Below, piece after piece: positions 34,986 to 42,017 of a DNA stretch of 64,000 bases (position 1 is its first letter; each line of letters starts with the position of its first letter). This DNA comes from Planococcus kocurii. GTDB lineage: Bacteria > Bacillota > Bacilli > Bacillales_A > Planococcaceae. The stretch is from positions 3,402,501 to 3,466,500 of the forward strand of contig NZ_CP013661.2 in assembly GCF_001465835.2 (NCBI RefSeq), read 5' to 3'. The notes below the pieces were generated by a model that was not told the DNA's origin, searched no databases, and saw nothing but the letters and a program-made list of their open reading frames with translations. A program made the position numbers and the translations under genes.

Positions 34986-36052
34986 TAAAAGTAAATCATG
35001 TATCAAAAAAATACGGTTCATTTACAGCTTTGCATGCGATTGACTTAGAAATTGGCGACGGAGAATTTATTGCCGTGCTTGGCCCATCTGGATGCGGAAA
35101 AACAACTTTGTTAAAACTATTGGCAGGTTTTATGGGGCCAACGGATGGCACCATTTCGATGGACGATACGGTTCTGGCATCGACAAAACACGTCTTGCCA
35201 CCTGAAAAACGCAATATTGGTATGGTATTTCAGTCCTTCGCGCTATGGCCACATATGACGGTTGCTGAGCATGTTAAATTCCCACTTAGCTATCACCCCA
35301 ATAAGGTCAAGGAAGGCCGTAAAGAGTTGCAGGCACGAATCGATAAAGTGCTGAAGTTGGTCGGTTTAGACGCTTTAGCTGAACGTTACCCGTCAGAACT
35401 ATCAGGTGGTCAGAAACAGCGTGTGGCGCTCGCACGTGCCATTGCACCGTTACCGAACTTACTGTTGATGGATGAACCATTGAGCGCATTAGATGTTGAG
35501 TTGCGCATGGAGATGCGCAAAGAAATTCAAAAACTTCACAGAGAAACGAAAGCTTCTATTGTCTTTGTTACGCATGACCAAGGAGAGGCACTTGCTATCG
35601 CTGATAAAATCGTCGTGATGAACCAAGGGCGCATAGAACAGATTGCGCCACCGGAAGTTCTTTATACACGTCCAGAGACTGAATTTGTCGCGACCTTTGT
35701 AGGTAAATGCAATCTTGTAAAAGGGCAATGGCGCGGTGATCAATTTGTACCAACGATTGATTCGGACAATGTCTGGCACGACCTAGGCGTTGCGGACAGC
35801 TTTAAAACCAGTGGAATTTACCCTGTACGTCCAGAACAGTTTCAGTTGATGGCAGCTGACAGTAAGGGGATGCAGGGAGTTGTGTCTTTTGTTCAGTATC
35901 AAGGACATGAAATCCAGTACACAGTAGAAGTTGGAGAAGCAACCTGGACCATCCACGAATCAGTAGTTGCGACACGTTTTGAGACTGGCGATGTGGTTGG
36001 TATTTCCTTGAAAAATGCACCAAAGCAGACCGGAACAATTGTCTCCAATTAA
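34982..36052 (+). CDS. ABC transporter ATPase (FbpC/PotA-like)
   Basis: A 356-aa ATPase. Walker A GPSGCGKTT (about residues 36-44), Q-loop in MVFQSFALWPHM, signature LSGGQKQRVALARA near 140, Walker B LLLMDEPLSALD, and the H-loop VTHDQ are all present. The C-terminal 110 residues are a TOBE-like regulatory domain. It energises the fused permease encoded just upstream (ATGA overlap). A terminator follows at 36067. Confidence 0.93.
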   Translation: MIKVNHVSKKYGSFTALHAIDLEIGDGEFIAVLGPSGCGKTTLLKLLAGFMGPTDGTISMDDTVLASTKHVLPPEKRNIGMVFQSFALWPHMTVAEHVKFPLSYHPNKVKEGRKELQARIDKVLKLVGLDALAERYPSELSGGQKQRVALARAIAPLPNLLLMDEPLSALDVELRMEMRKEIQKLHRETKASIVFVTHDQGEALAIADKIVVMNQGRIEQIAPPEVLYTRPETEFVATFVGKCNLVKGQWRGDQFVPTIDSDNVWHDLGVADSFKTSGIYPVRPEQFQLMAADSKGMQGVVSFVQYQGHEIQYTVEVGEATWTIHESVVATRFETGDVVGISLKNAPKQTGTIVSN

Positions 36053-36066
36053 CAAATAGGTTTCTA

Positions 36067-36103
36067 GAACAGTTGTGCATCATTGCGCGATTGTTCTTTT
36101 TTT
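36067..36103 (+). terminator. Intrinsic terminator of the ABC operon
   Basis: GAACAGTTGTGCA pairs with TGCGCGATTGTTC and is followed by seven T. Confidence 0.85.
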
Positions 36104-36203
36104 GTAAGGATATTCAGCAAATCATTATAAAAAACTGAAATATCAGTTATAATGAATTCAGGTAGGAAAACTTTAGCAGCTACATGCATAGGGGGGATGA
36201 GCG

Positions 36204-37007
36204 GTGAAAATCGCTGTCTTATCGGATATACACGAAGGGTTAAATCGAAAAAAATCAGAAACTGATATATTTGGCCTGTTGCGCGACAGTTTGATCCATC
36301 ATGCACCAGATGTGTTTATTCTCAGCGGAGATATGGCAGCAAATCCTGAAAAAAGTTTGAACTTGCTTAACCAGCTAAAGCAACAATTACCGGACATTCA
36401 ACTTTTATTTGTTCATGGAAATCACGATGTGTATCATGAAGATTCAACCGTTGCGTACGATAAATTACTAGAATTTAAAGGCAATCTAGGCAATGGTCCA
36501 GTCCAGTTGACCCGTGACTGGGTCGTCATTGGAGATGGAGGATGGTACGATTATACGTTAGGCGTCGAAGGGTACAGTCATGAGGAGTTTGCGGAAGGTC
36601 GTTTAAATCATTTCACATGGCCAGATATGTTGTATGCGCACTGGCCAGAAAACGATGTGGCGGTTACGGAACATTATGTAAAAAAATTAGAGCATTGGTT
36701 AAAAGAACATCAAGGTAAAAACATTATTCTAGTTACGCATTTTGTGCCGTTTGCTCATTTTATTCGAGTTAAAAACGAGCCGTACTGGGATTTTTTCAAT
36801 GCCATGATGGGGAGTTCTCGCTTTGGCGAACTGGCGGAAAAATACGGTGTCAAAAAAATGATTTTTGGGCATATTCATATTCGTTATCATGAGAAATACA
36901 GAGGGATCGAATGCATTTGCAATCCGCTTGGGCACTATCCAGAAGAATGGGTCAGTAGCACAGCACAAGAAGAAATTAAGACAGCGATTAAAATTATTGA
37001 AATTTAA
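36204..37007 (+). CDS. Metallophosphoesterase
   Basis: A 267-aa calcineurin-like phosphoesterase. All metal motifs are visible: DIHEG (D and H near residues 8-10), GDMAAN near 50, GNHDV near 77, a late THFVPF and the GHIHIRYH motif. The substrate could be a phosphodiester, nucleotide or phosphoprotein. The start is GTG at 36204, seven bases after GGGGGG. It has its own upstream region after the ABC terminator. Confidence 0.87.
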   Translation: MKIAVLSDIHEGLNRKKSETDIFGLLRDSLIHHAPDVFILSGDMAANPEKSLNLLNQLKQQLPDIQLLFVHGNHDVYHEDSTVAYDKLLEFKGNLGNGPVQLTRDWVVIGDGGWYDYTLGVEGYSHEEFAEGRLNHFTWPDMLYAHWPENDVAVTEHYVKKLEHWLKEHQGKNIILVTHFVPFAHFIRVKNEPYWDFFNAMMGSSRFGELAEKYGVKKMIFGHIHIRYHEKYRGIECICNPLGHYPEEWVSSTAQEEIKTAIKIIEI

Positions 37008-37073
37008 AGCGCATTGATTAGTTTGCTTGCATTTTAACGATGCGAAAGTTAACGGGGTTGAATACCGTTACAA

Positions 37074-37109
37074 AAAACCAGCAGGTCCTTGAAAGGACCT
37101 GCTGGTTTT
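37074..37109 (-). terminator. Intrinsic terminator of proline dehydrogenase
   Basis: A 17-bp near-perfect hairpin (AAAACCAGCAGGTCCTT and its complement) with T runs on both sides. It lies just after the leftward stop and also after the rightward phosphoesterase. Confidence 0.92.
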
Positions 37110-37118
37110 GTCATTTGC

Positions 37119-38093
37119 TTATGATCTTTTACTTGTTAAACGACCTAGTAAGAATGCGCCTGCTAAAACACCAATTGCAGTGTTGGTCTTTTTAGTGAAT
37201 ACTTGCTTAACGACCAAGTTCAAGTTTTGTGGACGTTCTGCCAGTCTGCGCATGAAATAGCCGTACCAATCAGTACCGAATGGGATATACGTACAGAAAT
37301 TATAGCCTTGTGCAGCAAGCTCTACCTGCATGTCTTTGCGGAAGCCATACAACATCTGGAATTCGAATTTCTCTCTTGAAATATTGTGATCAATAACAAA
37401 TTGTTTTACATGATTGATCACTTCATGATCATGTGTCGCGATCGAAGTAAATTTACCATTTAACAAATGATACTCAATCAATTCGATGAAGTTTGCGTCA
37501 ATTTCTTCTTTGCTTTGGAATGCGACTTCTTCAGGTTCTTTATAAGCACCTTTGACGATGCGTAAACGGTAGTTGCTATAATCTTTAATATCATCTTCTG
37601 CTCTAAAGAAATAAGATTGAATGACTGTGCCGATATTATCGTAGTTTTTCGACAGTTCTTCTAATAAATCAAAAGAAGGTTGAAGACGTGCATAGTTTTC
37701 CATATCAAAGTTGATAAAGATATTGTGTTCAGAAGCCTTATCAACAATTTCTTTAATGTTTTCTAAGCAGAAATCATAGTCTATATCCAGCCCAAGCTGT
37801 GAAGGTTTTAACGAGATATGAGCATCTACTTGATGTTTGTGAATAGCATCCACAACACCAAGAATTTGATTTTTTGCGGCTAAAGCTTCTGCTTTATCGT
37901 GAACAAATTCTCCAAGGTTATCAATCGTACAGCTGATGCCTTGTGCGTTCAGTTCTTTAATGCTCCCAATAGCTTCCTCAATATTGGTTCCAGCTACAAC
38001 GCTATGAGCGCCGAGCTTAAAGCCATAGTTTTGAGCTGCTTTATTTAAAAGTTGGTTTTCTGAAAGATGCATGAAGAAGTTTTTAACGATCAT
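37119..38093 (-). CDS. putA: Proline dehydrogenase
   Basis: A 324-aa monofunctional FAD-dependent proline dehydrogenase that oxidises proline to pyrroline-5-carboxylate, the first step of proline use. The TIM-barrel landmarks are present: LKPSQLGLDID, NFDMENYA, RLRIVKGAYKE, SIATHDHEVI, FEFQMLYGFR, and YIPFGTDWYGYFMRRLAERP, whose paired Arg bind the carboxylate. The length suits the Gram-positive single-function form. The P5C dehydrogenase is not adjacent. Its upstream region holds a cluster of AT-rich inverted repeats. Confidence 0.92.
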   Translation of the reverse strand: MIVKNFFMHLSENQLLNKAAQNYGFKLGAHSVVAGTNIEEAIGSIKELNAQGISCTIDNLGEFVHDKAEALAAKNQILGVVDAIHKHQVDAHISLKPSQLGLDIDYDFCLENIKEIVDKASEHNIFINFDMENYARLQPSFDLLEELSKNYDNIGTVIQSYFFRAEDDIKDYSNYRLRIVKGAYKEPEEVAFQSKEEIDANFIELIEYHLLNGKFTSIATHDHEVINHVKQFVIDHNISREKFEFQMLYGFRKDMQVELAAQGYNFCTYIPFGTDWYGYFMRRLAERPQNLNLVVKQVFTKKTNTAIGVLAGAFLLGRLTSKRS

Positions 38094-38188
38094 TTTTTAT
38101 TGCCCCAATCTTCTCTGTATTTTGTAACGGAACAAATCGTTGAAGGTCTATAAAGAAACTCTTCAACTTAATAGAATAAACCCTTACC

Positions 38189-38254
38189 GCAAAATTATTT
38201 TGCATTAATAATTATCCCTATCTATAATAATGCAAAAAAATAATGCATTTTGCA
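38189..38254. repeat. Cluster of AT-rich inverted repeats upstream of proline dehydrogenase
   Basis: GCAAAATTATTTTGC (38189-38203) is a perfect palindrome. TTTTGCATTA (38198-38207) is mirrored by TAATGCAAAA (38228-38237), and a further TAATGCATTTTGC follows from 38241. The shared TGCATTA/TAATGCA unit, about 120 bases from the gene, suggests binding sites for a regulator such as a PutR-like protein. Confidence 0.55.
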
Positions 38255-38393
38255 ATCTTTATTTTTCAAATGCTAATAATTTTCGTATTTTGAACGAATA
38301 AAGTGTTGTAAAGTGACAAAAAAGTGGACAGGCCTGCGGAAATGACCTATTCTGCTAAGCTAATAGGAAATAAAAGAGTGAAGGAGACTGCTG

Positions 38394-38954
38394 GTGGAGA
38401 CGAACTATCTATTTGAATCAGAGAGACTGGGCTTTAGGCCTTGGAAAGATAACGACCGAGATTTTTTCGCCAGTATGACTGCAGATTTAGAAGTCATGCG
38501 TTATTTTCCAGAAACCTTAACAAAACTACAAGCCGATCAATTGATTGATCGTTTTAACAGACATATGGATGATGAAGGCTATACGATGTGGGCAGTAGAA
38601 AGAAAAATAGACAGAGTATTTATTGGCTATGTCGGCTTATTGGAAATTACGATGGCAATTGAAGGGCAGGGACATGCAGAGATTGGCTGGCGCCTAGACA
38701 AACGTTTTTGGAAACAGGGCTTTGCGACTGAGGGGGCACTCGCTTGTCTTGCGTACGCATTCGACGTGTTACATATGACTGCAGTTTATTCGTTTACAGC
38801 AACGATCAATGTGCCATCTGAAACCGTCATGAAAAAGATTGGAATGTCAAAAATAGGGGAATTCCAGCATCCGAAATTAGCTTGCGATAGTCCATTAAAG
38901 ACCCATGTATTGTACAAGATTGAAAAACAACAATTCACAAATTCAAAAGGCTGA
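38394..38954 (+). CDS. GNAT acetyltransferase (RimJ/RimL type)
   Basis: A 186-aa acetyltransferase. The RimJ/RimL pattern is clear: ESERLGFRPWKDNDRDFFASM, then IGWRLDKRFWKQGFATEGALACLAYAF in the acetyl-CoA-binding region, and NVPSETVMKKIGMSKIGEF. It acetylates an amino group of a protein N-terminus or small molecule. GTG at 38394 is the start, seven bases after AAGGAG. The C-terminal end is followed by gene debris. Confidence 0.88.
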   Translation: METNYLFESERLGFRPWKDNDRDFFASMTADLEVMRYFPETLTKLQADQLIDRFNRHMDDEGYTMWAVERKIDRVFIGYVGLLEITMAIEGQGHAEIGWRLDKRFWKQGFATEGALACLAYAFDVLHMTAVYSFTATINVPSETVMKKIGMSKIGEFQHPKLACDSPLKTHVLYKIEKQQFTNSKG

Positions 38955-39029
38955 AAAAGATGAAAAAGCAAGTGGTGGCAACAGTCAATAGCTTAGACTT
39001 TACATTATTTAAAGAATTGGCATACGGCT

Positions 39030-39245
39030 TTTGCAGACCAATGGAATAAAGCAAGGAAAACTGATCATGTTCCATTTTACCGCAGGCCATTAAGTGAAAT
39101 CCTTAACACCTGTATAGAAAATTTTTCGATTGAACAAGTAATAGAGCCGAAGCCTACTGTAAAATTCCAAAAACTAGCGCCAGAACAATACGCTCGACTA
39201 ATGAAAATCCCTAATTTTTTGATTTTAAAAGTTTTTAAAAGGTAA
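39030..39245 (+). pseudogene. C-terminal remnant of a class I SAM methyltransferase
   Basis: The frame from 39030 to the TAA at 39243-39245 reads FADQWNKARKTDHVPFYRRP, then LSEILNTCIENFSIEQVIEPKP, then QYARLMKIPNFLILKVFKR. This is the typical end of Bacillales class I methyltransferases. No methyltransferase core precedes it. A different 29-codon frame (ATG at 38960, MKKQVVATVNS) ends at its beginning, so a deletion probably fused two genes here. Confidence 0.65.
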
Positions 39246-39305
39246 CGAGTTAATGCCATTTGTCTAAACTAATTTATTTGGCATTGAATTTGCTTATGTT
39301 AGAAC

Positions 39306-39340
39306 AAAAAAGTCCCACTCGACTTCGAGTGGGACTTTTT
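39306..39340. terminator. Bidirectional terminator
   Basis: AAAAGTCCCACTCGA and its complement, flanked by A6 and T5. It ends the leftward 42-aa gene. Confidence 0.9.
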
Positions 39341-39341
39341 A

Positions 39342-39470
39342 TTAGTCGTCTTTATTGCACATGCAGCGTTCACATTCGTAGATGATGGATTGCTGACGTT
39401 CTTTGATTTCGCATCCGCACTCGCGGCATTCTTTCTTCGTGCGTGTCTCATACGTTTTTTTTGTTTTCAT
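39342..39470 (-). CDS. Small zinc-ribbon-like protein (42 aa)
   Basis: The minus-strand ATG at 39470 follows GGAGGAGATCCTT. The 42-aa product has Cys in CRECGCEI and CERCMC, a four- to six-cysteine arrangement that suggests a zinc ribbon, with a basic N-terminus (MKTKKTYETRTKK). It sits downstream of isocitrate lyase and directly before a strong terminator, so it may share the transcript. The function is unknown. Confidence 0.7.
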   Translation of the reverse strand: MKTKKTYETRTKKECRECGCEIKERQQSIIYECERCMCNKDD

Positions 39471-39542
39471 AAGGATCTCCTCCAATAGTTTGTTTTTTGA
39501 ATGCCGTGGCAGTTGAGATGCTAATCAGTGGATGACAATTTG

Positions 39543-40835
39543 TTAGTTAGCTGTTGTGAATTGAGCTGTTTCAGTCGAACCTTTCATTGCAGTAGTTGAG
39601 CTTGTGCCGCCGGAAACAATTTGGGAAATTTCATCAAAGTAGCCAGTGCCAACTTCACGCTGGTGGCGAGTTGCTGTATAGCCTTTTGATTCGTTGGCGA
39701 ATTCCGCTTGTTGCAGTTTTGAGTAGGCAGCCATGCCATGATCTTTATAGTCGTGAGCCAGTTCGAACATGCTATGGTTTAATGAATGGAAACCAGCTAG
39801 TGTAACGAATTGGAATTTATAGCCCATTTTACCGAGTTCAACTTGGAACTTTGCAATTGTTTCTTCATCGAGTTTTGCTTTCCAGTTAAACGATGGCGAG
39901 CAATTGTAAGCAAGCAATTTACCTGGGAATTCCGCATGAATGGCATCGGCAAACTGTTGTGCTTCTTCTAAGTTTGGATGAGACGTTTCACACCAGACAA
40001 GATCTGCAAAAGGTGCGTAAGCTAAGCCGCGAGCAATGGCTTGATCGATGCCTGGGTTTGTGCGGTAGAAGCCTTCAGGTGTACGTTCGCCAGTAATGAA
40101 TTTATGGTCACGTGGATCGATATCGCTAGTGATCAAATCAGCCGCATCCGCATCTGTGCGCGCGATAATTAATGTAGGGACACCAAGTACGTCTGCTGCT
40201 AACCGAGCGGAAACTAAATTTCGAACCGCGTTTTGAGTTGGCAGTAATACTTTGCCGCCTAAATGACCGCATTTCTTTTCAGAAGCCAACTGATCTTCAA
40301 AATGAACACCAGATGCACCAGCTTCAATCATCGCCTTCATCAGTTCGTAAACGTTTAGTGGACCACCAAATCCAGCTTCCGCATCGGCTACAATCGGTGC
40401 AAACCAGTCAAATCCTTCAACGCCTTCAACGCCATCAATTTGATCGGCACGTTGAAGTGCTTGGTTAATTTTCTTCACAACATCAGGAACGGAGTTGACC
40501 GGGTATAAACTTTGATCGGGATACATCTGACCTGCAGAGTTAGCATCAGCTGCTACTTGCCAGCCGCTCAAATAGATTGCTTTTAATCCTGCTTTTACTT
40601 GCTGAACTGCTTGATTACCAGTTAAAGCACCTAAGGCGTTGACGAAATCCTCTTCATGAATCGAACGGAATAAACGCTCAGCACCTTTTCTTGCTAATGT
40701 GTGCTCGATTTGTACAGATCCACGAAGTTTTACAACTTCCTCTGGCGAATACGGGCGTTCAATGCCATTCCAGCGGCTATCCTCTGTCCAGCTAGTTTTT
40801 AGTTCCTCGATTTGTTGAAGTTTGTTTGCGACCAT
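39543..40835 (-). CDS. aceA: Isocitrate lyase
   Basis: A 430-aa isocitrate lyase that splits isocitrate into glyoxylate and succinate in the glyoxylate shunt. The active-site loop KKCGHLGGK (Cys near residue 190) is intact, as are [31 protein letters not shown], and NCSPSFNWK. The start is placed at 40835 (MVANKL), nine bases after AAAGGG; the ATG at 40844 sits against the site. Malate synthase is not adjacent in the window. A 26-bp perfect palindrome lies 35 bases upstream of the start. Confidence 0.95.
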   Translation of the reverse strand: MVANKLQQIEELKTSWTEDSRWNGIERPYSPEEVVKLRGSVQIEHTLARKGAERLFRSIHEEDFVNALGALTGNQAVQQVKAGLKAIYLSGWQVAADANSAGQMYPDQSLYPVNSVPDVVKKINQALQRADQIDGVEGVEGFDWFAPIVADAEAGFGGPLNVYELMKAMIEAGASGVHFEDQLASEKKCGHLGGKVLLPTQNAVRNLVSARLAADVLGVPTLIIARTDADAADLITSDIDPRDHKFITGERTPEGFYRTNPGIDQAIARGLAYAPFADLVWCETSHPNLEEAQQFADAIHAEFPGKLLAYNCSPSFNWKAKLDEETIAKFQVELGKMGYKFQFVTLAGFHSLNHSMFELAHDYKDHGMAAYSKLQQAEFANESKGYTATRHQREVGTGYFDEISQIVSGGTSSTTAMKGSTETAQFTTAN

Positions 40836-40869
40836 GTCATCCATCCCTTTCTGATTTGAAGAATTAATT

Positions 40870-40895
40870 AACAAACTGTATTAATACAGTTTGTT
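40870..40895. promoter_or_regulatory. 26-bp perfect palindrome upstream of isocitrate lyase
   Basis: Two 13-base arms, AACAAACTGTATT and AATACAGTTTGTT, abut without spacer. The position, 35-60 bases upstream of the start codon, suits an operator at or just below the promoter. The symmetry suggests a TetR- or GntR-type dimer. There is no T tail to make a terminator. Confidence 0.7.
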
Positions 40896-41130
40896 TTCTT
40901 GTTTATTAATATATAACAGATGATTTCAGATGTCTTCAAAATTCGATAAAAGCGATTATTTTAGGACAAAAGCAGTTAATAAGCGATGAACACTAGGTTG
41001 TTGTCTTATAGGCTGTATGAATAAAACGGCCAAAAAAGAAGCATCTAGCGTATTGAAGATTGATAGGCGGTAACTCTTACTATAGGTCAGCTGAGGAGTT
41101 GTTTTTTAGCCTTCCACTCTGGGAAATTGA

Positions 41131-41256
41131 GTTTGTTTGCAGGATAGGGGAGTTTGTTTGTACAATTCCAACGTTTGCTTGCAGAACTACAGTGGTTGTT
41201 TGCGCAAAAGCATAGTTTATTTGTGGGATAATGAGCTTTGTTTGCAAAAGTAAAAA
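41131..41256. repeat. Six degenerate direct repeats with 21-bp period
   Basis: The core GTTTGTTTGC or a one- to two-base variant begins at 41131, 41152, 41173, 41194, 41215 and 41236, exactly 21 bases apart. The 11 bases between cores vary. The array lies in a 690-base gap between isocitrate lyase and the formate dehydrogenase genes; the rest of this gap shows no gene. Confidence 0.75.
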
Positions 41257-41456
41257 AACATCATTCTAAGTTGGAATTAATCGTTTCAAGAAGAGTGTGC
41301 AGGCTATTTTTTTGCAGTTCCTTCTATATAATAGAATGTTCCAGAACTTTTGAAATAATAAAAGAAAAACTGATTTTTCGGTAGTGAGGAAATCTAGTTA
41401 AAATCGTGATCCTCACATTAAGCGATTTGACAAGCTCATTGCGAAAAACTCTACAC

Positions 41457-41495
41457 AATAAAAAACAGTTGCGGCTATAAAGAAAGCCGCAACTG
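41457..41495 (-). terminator. Intrinsic terminator of the fdh/DUF1641 operon
   Basis: CAGTTGCGGCT and AGCCGCAACTG form the stem, with a T tract on the minus strand. Confidence 0.9.
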
Positions 41496-41523
41496 CATAT
41501 GGAAATTCGGAATGTTGGTTAAA

Positions 41524-42003
41524 CTAGCGATCTAATCCTTTTCCCATCCCTTTCAGGAAATTGAGTCCAAACTTAATGGCGCGATTAATGTCAGGATCTC
41601 TGAATGCCTTAACCATTTGAAGCACACCCAGTTTCTTGCCGTTGTGGTTTTGCGACTCGGCTTCTTTCAATCCATTAACGACACTTGAAGCCAGCTTTTC
41701 CGTAGATGCGGGTTCAATCGCTGTTAATGCAGCAGCTGCGCCCATCATGTTATTGATGAGGTTGGTTACGGGTACACGAGTTGCTTGTCCCATTACCACC
41801 TCAGAAATGCCTTCTTTTGCCTTGACCATCGCTACGACGGCATCTAACACGCCAGCATCATCTAAATCGCCAGTGATTGCTAATAGTTTATTGAGTGCCT
41901 GATTTTGTTCAGCAATCAATGATTCCAATTCGTAAAGCTTCTGCTGTCGAATTTCTTCAGGAGTCCATTGTCTTTTTTTAATCTGTGTTATTGGACTTGC
42001 CAT
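41524..42003 (-). CDS. yrhD: DUF1641 protein (YrhD-like), partner of formate dehydrogenase
   Basis: A 159-aa helical protein of DUF1641. It has a coiled N-terminal part (EEIRQQKLYELESLIAEQNQALNKLLAI) and the family end KAFRDPDINRAIKFGLNFLKGMGKGL. It follows the formate dehydrogenase gene after 14 bases, the same order as Bacillus yrhE-yrhD, so it is probably an assembly or accessory subunit. It ends at the operon terminator. Confidence 0.85.
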   Translation of the reverse strand: MASPITQIKKRQWTPEEIRQQKLYELESLIAEQNQALNKLLAITGDLDDAGVLDAVVAMVKAKEGISEVVMGQATRVPVTNLINNMMGAAAALTAIEPASTEKLASSVVNGLKEAESQNHNGKKLGVLQMVKAFRDPDINRAIKFGLNFLKGMGKGLDR

Positions 42004-42017
42004 AGGCCATCACCTTT

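Noticed and set aside
41131-41256. Possible CRISPR array
   Set aside because: Repeats are only about 10 bp with degenerate copies and 11-bp gaps. No cas genes are nearby.
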